From positions 1 to 64,000 of the forward strand of contig NZ_JNNO01000047.1 of NCBI RefSeq assembly GCF_000735585.1: 64,000 nt of DNA, in the 5' to 3' direction. Made by a program: the position numbers and the translations under genes. This DNA comes from Devosia sp. LC5. Its GTDB lineage: Bacteria > Pseudomonadota > Alphaproteobacteria > Rhizobiales > Devosiaceae. Under the pieces are notes generated by a model, which was not told the DNA's origin, did not search any database, and saw only the letters and a list, made by a program, of their open reading frames with translations. Of this stretch, positions 25,419 through 33,901 are shown one piece after another. Position 1 is the first letter of the stretch; each line of letters begins with the position of its first letter.

Positions 25419-26885
25419 ATGACGCGCCTCAGCACCGCTATCCTTGCCCAAGCACCTGCCGGCGTGAGGGTGCCCGATTATGACCGCAGCACGATCAGCC
25501 CGGGCATCGTCCATCTGGGCATCGGCGCCTTTCATCGCGCGCATATGGCGGTCTATGTCGACGATCTGCTGAAAGAGCAGCCGGACTGGGCCATTGTCGG
25601 CGCGAGCCTGCGCCGCCCTGATACCAAGCACGCGCTGGAGCCGCAGGACGGGCTTTATACCATTGCCGTGCGCGATGCCGCCGGCACCCATCCACGCGTC
25701 ATCGGCTCGATCCTCAAAGTGCTCGATGCCAACACGGAACGCGAGGACTTGCTGACGCTGATGGCGAGCCCGCAAATCCGCATCGTCTCGCTGACGGTGA
25801 CCGAAAAGGGCTATTGCCACGATCCGGCGACCGGCGAACTCGATCAGCGCCATCCCGATATCGTGCATGACCTGGCCAATCCCACCGCCCCTAAATCGGC
25901 CCCCGGTATGCTGGTCGAAGCCCTGGCGCGGCGCAAGGCGGCGGGCATTGCGCCCTTCGCCGTGATGAGCTGCGATAACCTGCCGAGCAATGGCGCGACG
26001 GTGAAGCGGATCGTCACCAAATTTGCCAGCCTGCGCGACGCGGCTTTGGGCGAATTCGTGGCCGGGGTGGCTTTCCCCGGCACCATGGTCGACCGCATCG
26101 TGCCCTCGACCACCGATGCCGATCGCGCGACGATTGCCGAGCTGATCGGGGCAGAGGATGCCTGGCCGATCATGACCGAGCCCTTTACCCAATGGGTGAT
26201 CGAGGACCATTTCCCGCAGGGCCGCCCGCCCTTCGAGAAGGCCGGGGCGCAACTGGTCGAGGATGTGGAGCCTTTCGAGCGGATGAAGCTGCGCATGCTC
26301 AATGGCAGCCACTCGACCATGGCGTATCTGGGCTATCTGGCGGGCCACGAATATGTGTCCGACGCCATGGGCGATCCGGCCTTTGTGGCGCTGATCCATG
26401 GGCTGATGAGCGAGGAAGTCATGCCGACCCTCGACATGCCCGGCGTGGACCTGGGCGCCTATCGCGATCAATTGCTGGAGCGCTTCGCCAATCCCGCGCT
26501 CAAGCACCGCACCTGGCAGATCGCCATGGATGGCAGCCAGAAACTGCCCCAACGCCTGCTCGGCACCATTCGCGACCGTCTGGCCGCCGGGCAGAGCATC
26601 GAGCGCCTGTCGCTCGGGGTCGCCGCCTGGATGCGCTATGTCATGGGCATTGACGAGAAGGGCGAAAATATCGACGTGCGCGATCCGCTGGCCATGCGGA
26701 TGATGGCGATTGCTGCCGGCGCGGGTGGCGATCCGGAGGAGCTCTATGAGGGGCTGGTTGGGCTGACCGAAGTGTTCGGCGACGATCTGGCGGACAATGA
26801 AGTGTTCGGTGCCGACGTGGTGGAACACCTTGATAGTCTATTCGATGTCGGTGCGGCGGAGACGGTGCGGGAGATTGTGGGGTAG
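25419..26885 (+). CDS. mannitol dehydrogenase family protein (mannitol 2-dehydrogenase or fructuronate reductase)
   Basis: Long-chain polyol dehydrogenase, 488 aa, NAD(P)-dependent and zinc-independent. The N-terminal Rossmann motif is GIVHLGIGAFHRAHMAVYVDDLL-like, beginning near residue 28. The catalytic Lys290 lies in the K-x5-N-x2-H motif MKLRMLNGSHS. The family contains mannitol 2-dehydrogenase, D-arabinitol dehydrogenase and fructuronate/tagaturonate reductases, and sequence by eye does not separate them. The N-terminus is close to bacterial mannitol 2-dehydrogenase, while the divergent kdgK suggests a hexuronate role. Confidence 0.85.
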   Translation: MTRLSTAILAQAPAGVRVPDYDRSTISPGIVHLGIGAFHRAHMAVYVDDLLKEQPDWAIVGASLRRPDTKHALEPQDGLYTIAVRDAAGTHPRVIGSILKVLDANTEREDLLTLMASPQIRIVSLTVTEKGYCHDPATGELDQRHPDIVHDLANPTAPKSAPGMLVEALARRKAAGIAPFAVMSCDNLPSNGATVKRIVTKFASLRDAALGEFVAGVAFPGTMVDRIVPSTTDADRATIAELIGAEDAWPIMTEPFTQWVIEDHFPQGRPPFEKAGAQLVEDVEPFERMKLRMLNGSHSTMAYLGYLAGHEYVSDAMGDPAFVALIHGLMSEEVMPTLDMPGVDLGAYRDQLLERFANPALKHRTWQIAMDGSQKLPQRLLGTIRDRLAAGQSIERLSLGVAAWMRYVMGIDEKGENIDVRDPLAMRMMAIAAGAGGDPEELYEGLVGLTEVFGDDLADNEVFGADVVEHLDSLFDVGAAETVREIVG

Positions 26886-26981
26886 AGACCGCAGTCGACT
26901 TGGCGGGAAGCCTTCAGTCGACACCCTCCCCCTTGCAGGCAAGGCTATCGCATAGGCCTCAATCCATAGGCTCCATCGTCC

Positions 26982-27134
26982 CCTCGCCCCTCAGGGGAGA
27001 GGGTAGCGGCGCCGGGAGCAAGGCGACCTGGCAAAGCTGGGTGAGGGGTGCGATGCTGGGTACATCCGGTATCTTGCAGCATCGCACCCCTCACCCGCCG
27101 GCTTCGCCGTCGACCTCTCCCCTGAGGGGCGAGG
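26982..27134. repeat. family E palindromic element (long form)
   Basis: A 153-bp copy of family E with an extra ~35 bp in the left inner segment relative to the 17033 copy. It fills most of the 298-bp gap between two convergent dehydrogenase genes; nothing else is recognisable there. Confidence 0.78.
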
Positions 27135-27183
27135 TGACGGGCCGGTGGCATTCATAGCTCGCCACACGCCGATGCGGCTTCGC

Positions 27184-28338
27184 CTAAACCCGCCCCTCCA
27201 TCGCCCGATCGAAAATCTCCAGCGCCCGCGCCTTGGTCAGCTCCACCGGGTTGCCCCCCGCTGTCGGATCGAGGATCGCCATGTCCCCGATCAGCTCGCG
27301 TTTGCTGCCATCCACCTTGAACTCGGCCAGGGTATGCGGCACGTCGAGCCGCAGGCGCAGGCCGATAATGGCGTGGAGGAACGCTTCGAAGGTGGGCGAG
27401 AGGCCCAGATACGCGGCCAGCCGGGCGATCTTGGCTTCGATCGCTGGCTTATTGACCATCAGCACATAGGGCATGAAGACCGCATTGGTCATACCGTGGT
27501 GGGTGTCGTAGAGCGCGCCGACAGGGTGGCTCAGCGCATGGATGGCGCCGAGCCCCTTCTGGAAGGCCGTGGCGCCCATGGCCGCCGCGCTCATCATATG
27601 GCCGCGCGCTTCCACATCATTGGGATCGGCCACGACCTTGGGCAGGTTTTCGAACACGAGCCGAATGCCTTCCACCGCAATGCCATCGGCCAGCGGGTGA
27701 TAGCCCGGCGCGCAATAGGCTTCGAGGCAATGGGCCAGCGCATCCATGCCGGTGCCCACGGTGATGAAGCGGGGCATGCCCAATGTCAGTTCGGGGTCGG
27801 CGATCACCACCTTTGGCATCATCAGGGGGTGGAAGATGACCTTTTTAGTATGGCTCGTTTCGTCGGTGATGACGCCGGCGCGGCCGACCTCCGAACCCGT
27901 GCCTGCCGTGGTCGGAACGGCGATGATGGGGAAAATACCCTTGGGATCGGCGCGGGTCCACCAATCGCCAATGTCCTCGAAGTCCCACATCGGGCGGGTC
28001 TGCCCAGCCATGAAAGCAATGACCTTGCCCACATCCAGCCCCGAACCGCCGCCAAAGGCGATGACGCCATCATGGCCGCCCTCGCGCAGCACCTTGATGC
28101 CGGCTTCCACATTGGCCGAGATCGGATTGGGCTTGACCTCGGCAAACACGCCGACCGGAATGCCCGCATCCTTGAGCAGCTGGATGGTCTTTTGCGTCAC
28201 CGGCAGATTGACGAGGCCCGCGTCCGTGACGAACAGGGGCTTGGTGATACCGGTGGCCTTGAGCACTTCGGGCAGTTCAGCGATGCGGCCGGGGCCAAAC
28301 TTGATGGCGGTGGGGTAGTTCCAGTTGGCTTTGGTCAT
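27184..28338 (-). CDS. iron-containing alcohol dehydrogenase
   Basis: Group III metal-dependent alcohol dehydrogenase, 384 aa. NAD-binding motif GGGSGLDVGKVIAF and the family signature GTGSEVGRAGVI are present. The metal site matches Asp/His positions including HCLEAYCAPGYHPLADGIA and the two His-bearing segments GAIHALSHPVGALYDTHHG. It is the last gene of a five-gene minus-strand unit with an aldehyde dehydrogenase, a glutamine-synthetase-like ligase, a permease and an amidohydrolase. In that setting it could oxidise the hydroxyl of a gamma-glutamylated amino alcohol; that is a hypothesis. Confidence 0.9.
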   Translation of the reverse strand: MTKANWNYPTAIKFGPGRIAELPEVLKATGITKPLFVTDAGLVNLPVTQKTIQLLKDAGIPVGVFAEVKPNPISANVEAGIKVLREGGHDGVIAFGGGSGLDVGKVIAFMAGQTRPMWDFEDIGDWWTRADPKGIFPIIAVPTTAGTGSEVGRAGVITDETSHTKKVIFHPLMMPKVVIADPELTLGMPRFITVGTGMDALAHCLEAYCAPGYHPLADGIAVEGIRLVFENLPKVVADPNDVEARGHMMSAAAMGATAFQKGLGAIHALSHPVGALYDTHHGMTNAVFMPYVLMVNKPAIEAKIARLAAYLGLSPTFEAFLHAIIGLRLRLDVPHTLAEFKVDGSKRELIGDMAILDPTAGGNPVELTKARALEIFDRAMEGRV

Positions 28339-28380
28339 TTGGGCCTCGTTGTTGTGTTGGGGCCACTGGCCCCTGCACCG

Positions 28381-28466
28381 CCGTCATTGCCGGGCTTGTC
28401 CCGGCAATCCATCGCGGGATCGCGCTGGCGGCAGCATGGACCACCGGGACAAGCCCGGTGGTGACG
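28381..28466. repeat. family C palindromic repeat
   Basis: Second copy of family C, with arms CCGGGCTTGTCCCGG and CCGGGACAAGCCCGG, in the 158-bp space between the aldehyde dehydrogenase and the iron alcohol dehydrogenase genes, so it is within the transcript. Confidence 0.76.
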
Positions 28467-28496
28467 ATTGCACGGGAAGCGGTGGGGCTCCCGGAA

Positions 28497-29879
28497 TTAA
28501 ACCCGTTTCAAATGAAACGACTTGGGCTGGCTAAGGTTCGCATAGCCGATTTCGCTGAGGCCGCCGCCCTTGCCGGTGTTTTTCACCCCGGTCCAGACCA
28601 GGGCCGGATCGAGATAGTCGCAGCGATTGGCGAAGACCGTGCCGGTCTCGATTTTTGCGCCCAGCTTGGCGGCCGTGTCGAGGTCCTGCGTCCAGATCGA
28701 GGCGGTCAGGCCATAGGGGCTGTCATTCATCAGCGTCACGGCCTCCGCATCGTCGGCCACTTTCATGATGCCGACCACCGGGCCGAAGCTCTCCTCGCGC
28801 ATCACACTCATCTGGTGATTGACGCCGGTCAACACTTCGGGCGCGAGATAGGGCGAGCCGGCGACATCAAGCGCATGTTTGGAATTGAGATGCCGCATCG
28901 CCCCGCCGCGCACGGCCTCTTCGGTCTGCTGGCGGACGTGATCGGCGAAGCTGCCGCGCGCCATCGGCCCGACAATGGTATCGGCATCGAGCGGATTGCC
29001 CAGCGTCCACCCCTTGGCGTTGTCGATGAAGCGGGCAACGAAATCGTCGTGAATCGAGGCATGCACATAGATGCGCTCCACCCCGCAGCAGCTCTGCCCG
29101 GAATTGAAGAACGAGCCATCGACCAGGTTCTCGACCGCATTGGCGATATCGGCATCTTCGCGCACATAGGCGGGGTCCTTGCCGCCCAGTTCGAGCCCCA
29201 GCGTGGCAAAGGTGCCGGCGGCGGCCTGCTCGATACGCCGCCCGCCCTCGACCGAGCCGGTGAAATTGATGTGGTCGATCTGCCCCGAGGCGATCAGCTT
29301 TTCCGTATCGGCATGGCCCAGCACCAGGTTCTGGAACAGTCCATCGGGCAGGCCCGCCTGGCGTGCGGCGGCGGCAAAGCGCTCGCCGGCGAGGAGCGTT
29401 TGGCTGGCATGTTTGAGCAGGATGGCATTGCCCGCCATCAGCCCGGGAATGATGGAATTGACGGCCGTGAGGAAGGGATAATTCCAGGGCGCGATGACCA
29501 TGACCGTGCCCAGCGGCTCGCGGGTGATGTAGCGGGTAAAGCCTTCCTTGCCGGTTTTTTCGGCCGGGGCGAGCGCTTCGGCGGCCAGGTCGATCATATA
29601 GCGGGCGCGTTCCTCGACGCCCCGCTTTTCCCCGCCAAAACGGATCGGGCGGCCCATCTGCCAGGCGAGTTCGGGCACGATCTCGTCATTCATACCCAGC
29701 AGCGCATCGACGAAATGGGAAACGATCTTGCCACGCTCGGCAATAGTCAGTTCCCCCCAGCCCAGCCGCGCCGCCTTGGCGCGGGTAACGGCGGCCGAGA
29801 TTTCGGCGCCACTGGCGAGCGGGCGTTCGGCATAGGTGCTGCCATCGATGGGTGAGATGATCTTGATCATTTCGGTCAT
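28497..29879 (-). CDS. aldehyde dehydrogenase family protein
   Basis: NAD(P)-dependent aldehyde dehydrogenase, 460 aa from the ATG at 29879 (MTEMIKIISP), which has AGAGG upstream. The longer open frame to 30128 reads through a repeat and is rejected. The coenzyme loop FTGSVEGG, the general-base Glu in LELGGKD and the catalytic Cys in NSGQSCCG are present. The family position is near PuuC, betaine-aldehyde and gamma-aminobutyraldehyde dehydrogenases. In the operon it would oxidise the aldehyde formed by the iron alcohol dehydrogenase to the acid. Confidence 0.9.
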   Translation of the reverse strand: MTEMIKIISPIDGSTYAERPLASGAEISAAVTRAKAARLGWGELTIAERGKIVSHFVDALLGMNDEIVPELAWQMGRPIRFGGEKRGVEERARYMIDLAAEALAPAEKTGKEGFTRYITREPLGTVMVIAPWNYPFLTAVNSIIPGLMAGNAILLKHASQTLLAGERFAAAARQAGLPDGLFQNLVLGHADTEKLIASGQIDHINFTGSVEGGRRIEQAAAGTFATLGLELGGKDPAYVREDADIANAVENLVDGSFFNSGQSCCGVERIYVHASIHDDFVARFIDNAKGWTLGNPLDADTIVGPMARGSFADHVRQQTEEAVRGGAMRHLNSKHALDVAGSPYLAPEVLTGVNHQMSVMREESFGPVVGIMKVADDAEAVTLMNDSPYGLTASIWTQDLDTAAKLGAKIETGTVFANRCDYLDPALVWTGVKNTGKGGGLSEIGYANLSQPKSFHLKRV

Positions 29880-29918
29880 GCTATTGGCCTCTAAAACTGT
29901 GGCACCATTCCGCCCCAT

Positions 29919-30012
29919 CACCGGCTTCTCCCTCGGGCTTGACCCGAGGGTCGCTCGTCGTCTGGTGAACGATGAGAATGGTCCTCGGGTCAAGCCCGAG
30001 GAAGAGCCGGTG
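29919..30012. repeat. family D palindromic repeat
   Basis: Inverted arms CACCGGCTTCTCCCTCGGGC-like and the complement, with core CTCGGGCTTGACCCGAGG. Related copies are at 45690-45723 (one arm) and 48416-48506. It lies between the ligase and aldehyde dehydrogenase genes of one operon. Confidence 0.78.
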
Positions 30013-30042
30013 GGTTGGGCGGATTCGGTTCGGTCGGCCGTG

Positions 30043-31404
30043 TCAACTCCGCTCAAACCCGCGTTTGAGTTCCCAATCGGTGACACGGCGATCATATTCT
30101 GCCTGTTCCCATTCCGCCGTATGCACATAATGGCCGATCACCTGCTCGCCAAAGGCGTCCTTGAGCATTCTGGATTTGCGCAAAGTGTCGGTGGCTTCGC
30201 GCAGCGTCTTGGGGATTTCGCGCAGCTTCTTGGTCACATAGGCGTCGCCGACAAAGGCCGGTTCAAGCTCCAGCTTGTCTTCGATGCCCTTGATCCCAGC
30301 CGCGATCAGCGCGGCAATGGCGAGATAGGGGTTGAGATCGGCCCCGCCCATGCGGCATTCGACGCGGATGGCCTTGGAATGCTCGCCGCAGAGGCGGAAG
30401 CCGGCGGTGCGGTTGTCCGGGCTCCAGATTGCCTTGGTGGGCGCAAAGGTGCCGGCCTGGTAGCGCTTATAGGAATTGATATAGGGCGCGAGGAAATAGG
30501 TGATGTCGCGGGCATAGGCCAATTGCCCGGCCATGAAGTGCTTCATCAGCGCGCTCATCCCGCGCTCGTCCTTGCCGTCGACGAACAGCGGCCTGCCGTC
30601 CTTGCCCGCCAGCGACATGTGGATGTGGCTCGACGAGCCGGCCAGGGCATAATCCCACTTGGCCATGAAGGTCACGGCCTTGCCCTGGGCATAGGCGATT
30701 TCCTTGGTGGCGTTCTTGAGCACGACATGGCGGTCGGCCATGGTCAGCGCGTCGGAATATTTGACGTTGATCTCTTCCTGGCCCGGGCCCCATTCGCCCT
30801 TGGAGCTCTCCACCGGAATGCCGGAGGCCTGCAAATGCTTGCGCAAAGCGCGCACCACGCCTTCTTCCTTGGTGGTCTGGAAGATGTGGTAATCCTGGAT
30901 GTAATCGCCCGCCGTCTGGGCGGTCCGATAGCCCTTCTGGCTGATCGTGCGATAATCGTCGTCGAACAGGTAGAATTCGAGCTCGGTCGCCGCATTGGCG
31001 GTGTAGCCCATGGAAGACAGCCGCTCGATCTGGGCTTTGAGAATGGCGCGCGGGCTATGCGGAATGGGTTCGTGATGATGGTGATCACTGAGATCGCACA
31101 GCACGATGGCCGTGCCCTCGAGCCAGCTCGCCTTCATCAAGGTCGTCAGGTCGGGCTTCATGACGAAATCGCCATAACCCTTGGCCCAATTGGCCGCCGC
31201 GTAGCCGGGCACCGGCTCCATATCGATATCGTCGGCCAGCAGGTAATCGCAGCCATGGGTTTCGTCATGGGCGGTTTCGAGAAAATACTCGGCCTGGAAG
31301 CGCTTGCCGATCATGCGGCCCTGCATGTCGGGGAAGGCCACGAGCACGGTATCGATCCTGCCGGCAGCGACATCCTCGCGCAGCTCTTCCAGTGAATAGG
31401 CCAT
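30043..31404 (-). CDS. glutamine synthetase family ligase (gamma-glutamyl-amine synthetase type)
   Basis: A 453-aa member of the glutamine synthetase fold, of the PuuA/GlnA3/GlnA4-like branch. Metal and substrate motifs are visible: ELEFYLF (Glu pair), GEWGPGQEEIN, a HIHMS loop (GSSSHIHMSL), NRTAGFR and ECRMGGADLNPYLA. The last replaces the GlnA pattern and resembles PuuA. No adenylylation-site motif is seen. Such enzymes join glutamate to putrescine, ethanolamine or isopropylamine. The start at 31404 has GAGGGAAAT upstream. Position between an ethanolamine-type permease and two dehydrogenases argues for a catabolic role rather than ammonium assimilation. Confidence 0.88.
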   Translation of the reverse strand: MAYSLEELREDVAAGRIDTVLVAFPDMQGRMIGKRFQAEYFLETAHDETHGCDYLLADDIDMEPVPGYAAANWAKGYGDFVMKPDLTTLMKASWLEGTAIVLCDLSDHHHHEPIPHSPRAILKAQIERLSSMGYTANAATELEFYLFDDDYRTISQKGYRTAQTAGDYIQDYHIFQTTKEEGVVRALRKHLQASGIPVESSKGEWGPGQEEINVKYSDALTMADRHVVLKNATKEIAYAQGKAVTFMAKWDYALAGSSSHIHMSLAGKDGRPLFVDGKDERGMSALMKHFMAGQLAYARDITYFLAPYINSYKRYQAGTFAPTKAIWSPDNRTAGFRLCGEHSKAIRVECRMGGADLNPYLAIAALIAAGIKGIEDKLELEPAFVGDAYVTKKLREIPKTLREATDTLRKSRMLKDAFGEQVIGHYVHTAEWEQAEYDRRVTDWELKRGFERS

Positions 31405-31481
31405 ATTTCCCTCGTTTGTTTTGTGGCGTGCCCGCCCGCAATGCCCCTCCGGCACCGCGAGCGGGGGTTAGAACCTGGCCC

Positions 31482-32996
31482 TTAGGCAATGGCCTTGTGT
31501 TCCAGCGCGAACTCTTCTTCGGGCGACATGATCAGCTTGTGCCGGCCGATTACTGCGAAATAGGCAATGCCCACCGCGCACCACAGCACGACCCAGATCA
31601 CGCCCTTGAAGAAGTTCGGGTCCTGCAGCTGGTAGAACAGGGTGATTGCCGCGATGATGATGGTCAGCACGGCGCCCGGAATGCCCACGGGCGAGCGGAA
31701 CGGCCGCTCGATATTGGGCAGGTTGCGGCGCAGGATGATGAAGCTGAGCGCCTGCATGATATAGCTCAGCATTGCGCCGAACACGGCCATGTTGAGCAGC
31801 ACCGAGCCGATAATATCGTCGCCTAGCTGGGTTTCGCCCGCGCCGCCACCGCCATTGACGAACCAGATCACCAGCATCACGGCCAGGCCCAGCAGGGCCC
31901 CCGAAATCATGGCGACATGGGGGGTCTTGTAGGTGGGGTGGGTCACCGACAGCGCGGAGGGGAAATAACCCGCCCGGCTCAGCGAATAGACCTGACGGCC
32001 CTGCGCATACAAAATGGTGTGGAACGAGGCGACCAGCCCGATCAGGGCGACAATGCCGAAAATGGGTGCGGCAGCATCGCCATAAATGGCGCGAATGCCC
32101 TGCAATGCCGGTTCCAGCGAGGAGCCCAGGCTGAACGAGCCAACCCCGGCAATGGATGGATTGAGCAGCACGATCATGAAGGCGCTGAGCAGCAGCGTGC
32201 AGAAGCCTAGCAGGATGCCCTTGGGCATGTCGCGCTTGGGGTCAACCGATTCCTCGGCGGCCAGCGGCACCTGCTCGATGGCAAGGAACAGCCAGACTGC
32301 AAAGGGCAGGCTGGCGAGCACGCCCTGCCAGCCAAAGGGGAACCACGAACCATTGCCCTCGGGCAATTCGACCGCGGCGCCATCCGGGCCGACCCCGATA
32401 TTGAGCGCCCAGCGCGAGAAGTCGATATTGGGGAAGGCGCTGAACCAGAAGAATACCAGGCCCGCCAGCGAGATCAGCGTCACCACCAGCGTGACCTTGT
32501 AGCTGAGCGCCACGCCATAGATGTTGAGCGCCAGGAATATGGCGAAGAACACGATCCACAATATGGGATAATAGGCGGTGTCGAGCCCGGTAATCGAGCC
32601 GAAATAGCCCGAAATGAAGGTGACGATCACCGCCGGGGTCAGCACATATTCGACATTTTCAAACAGGCCCGTGATGAAGCCGCCCCAAGGCCCCATCGAG
32701 GTGCGCGCAAAGGAATAGGCCGCGCCGGTATGGGGCAGAGCCGGGCTCATTTCGGCGATGGATGAGACCAGGCCCAGATACATGATGGCGATAATGCCGG
32801 CGGCAACCACCATGCCGCCCCAGCCGCCAGTCATGAAGCCGAAATTCCAGCCCGAAAAGTGACCGGAAATCACCGCGCCAACACCCAGCGCCCATAGTGA
32901 CCAGATGCCTGCATAGCGTTGCAGGCCGCGCTTTTCGAAATAATCCTTGTCGCGCGTCGCATAGGCGACACTGCCGACCTTCCTTGTCTCAGCCAT
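31482..32996 (-). CDS. APC family permease (ethanolamine permease-like)
   Basis: Inner-membrane amino acid/polyamine/organocation permease, 504 aa, about 12 hydrophobic segments. The N-terminal part (YFEKRGLQRYAG, then GVGAVISGHFSGWNFG and EMSPALPHTGAAYSFAR) closely recalls the ethanolamine permease subfamily of Pseudomonas and Rhodococcus, as I remember it. The ATG at 32996 follows AGGGGAC; a GTG at 33002 is possible. It sits between the amidohydrolase (34 bp) and the ligase (77 bp). An amine or amino-alcohol substrate is likely; ethanolamine is the best guess. Confidence 0.85.
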   Translation of the reverse strand: MAETRKVGSVAYATRDKDYFEKRGLQRYAGIWSLWALGVGAVISGHFSGWNFGFMTGGWGGMVVAAGIIAIMYLGLVSSIAEMSPALPHTGAAYSFARTSMGPWGGFITGLFENVEYVLTPAVIVTFISGYFGSITGLDTAYYPILWIVFFAIFLALNIYGVALSYKVTLVVTLISLAGLVFFWFSAFPNIDFSRWALNIGVGPDGAAVELPEGNGSWFPFGWQGVLASLPFAVWLFLAIEQVPLAAEESVDPKRDMPKGILLGFCTLLLSAFMIVLLNPSIAGVGSFSLGSSLEPALQGIRAIYGDAAAPIFGIVALIGLVASFHTILYAQGRQVYSLSRAGYFPSALSVTHPTYKTPHVAMISGALLGLAVMLVIWFVNGGGGAGETQLGDDIIGSVLLNMAVFGAMLSYIMQALSFIILRRNLPNIERPFRSPVGIPGAVLTIIIAAITLFYQLQDPNFFKGVIWVVLWCAVGIAYFAVIGRHKLIMSPEEEFALEHKAIA

Positions 32997-33030
32997 AACC
33001 ACGTCCCCTGATTGTTAGCCCCGGTAGAGT

Positions 33031-33822
33031 CTAGATTGCCATCGCCTCTTTCCGCGCCAATCGTGCGGCCTCAAGACAACGGGCCAGCCGGTCGGCCCAC
33101 AGGGTCACGCCGGCAGGTTCGAGAATTTCGTCATTGCGAATTTCGATCATACTGGCATCGAGCCCCCGCCCGTCGCCATGTTTCTCCAGTGTCAGCGTCA
33201 CGCCATTGAGCGCGGCATAGGGCTCGTTCCAGCCGATATTCATCTCGGGCACCTCGGCCTTGAGCGCATCGAACAGGCCTTTGGTGTAGCTGGCATCCGC
33301 GCCATGGATCAGCCCGATGGGCCAGGGCCGGGCCACGCCATGATAGACCGGCGTGAAGGAATGCATGCAGACCAGAACCGTCTCCTGCCCCGCATGGCGG
33401 CGCGCTTCGAGCAGGGTTTCGATCGAAGCGTGGTAGGGCCGGTGGAAGTGCTCGATCCGGTATTGCCGTTCTTCGGCGTCGATATTTTCGTTGGCTGCAA
33501 TCCGTGTCGTCTCCGACAGCGTCCAGATCAGGTCCGGCGCGTCCAGATCGCGATTGCAGTCGATGATCAGCCGGGACACCGTCGATTGCACCAGCGGCGC
33601 ATCGAGCAATTGCGAGAGTTCGCGGCTCACCGCCAGCGCGCCGGGGTCCCAGGCGATATGGCTGACCCGCTCGGTCTGGCTCAGGCCCAGATCGCCATAT
33701 TTGGCCGGCAGGCGATTGGAGGCATGATCGCATACGATGACGTAGGGCGATTGCCCCCGCGCATTGAGTACCTGCACCGATTTTTCTGCGCTAGCGTCCA
33801 CTTTCCCTCTACGCGTGGCCAA
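33031..33822 (-). CDS. N-formylglutamate amidohydrolase family protein
   Basis: A 263-aa hydrolase of the FGase family (HutG-type), whose known members release glutamate from N-formylglutamate. Conserved segments are VIVCDHASNRLP (metal-binding His/Asp region), SRLIIDCNRD and VCMHSFTPV. No hut genes are nearby. It heads a five-gene operon with a gamma-glutamyl ligase, so here it could hydrolyse a gamma-glutamyl amide; this is inference. The start is uncertain: the frame opens with TTG at 33822, and a GTG at 33801 is an alternative. It is divergent from the RpiR regulator. Confidence 0.82.
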   Translation of the reverse strand: MATRRGKVDASAEKSVQVLNARGQSPYVIVCDHASNRLPAKYGDLGLSQTERVSHIAWDPGALAVSRELSQLLDAPLVQSTVSRLIIDCNRDLDAPDLIWTLSETTRIAANENIDAEERQYRIEHFHRPYHASIETLLEARRHAGQETVLVCMHSFTPVYHGVARPWPIGLIHGADASYTKGLFDALKAEVPEMNIGWNEPYAALNGVTLTLEKHGDGRGLDASMIEIRNDEILEPAGVTLWADRLARCLEAARLARKEAMAI

Positions 33823-33867
33823 TTAACTTCTGTATCAAGTGTTCCGTAATTGCAAAATCTGTCAATA

Positions 33868-33885
33868 CTGAAATCTGAATTTCAG
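33868..33885. promoter_or_regulatory. palindromic operator for the RpiR regulator
   Basis: A perfect dyad CTGAAAT-N4-ATTTCAG lies between the divergent amidohydrolase and rpiR-type genes, 16 bp upstream of the regulator start. TGAAAT/ATTTCA half sites are in line with operators of RpiR-family proteins. It is the most symmetrical element in the 79-bp gap and probably controls both directions. Confidence 0.6.
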
Positions 33886-33901
33886 AAAATCGGAGGCCAT
33901 C

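Noticed and set aside
27184..33822. Classical Puu putrescine pathway
   Set aside because: No PuuB-type oxidase or PuuD-type hydrolase is present; an alcohol dehydrogenase and an FGase-type hydrolase are there instead.
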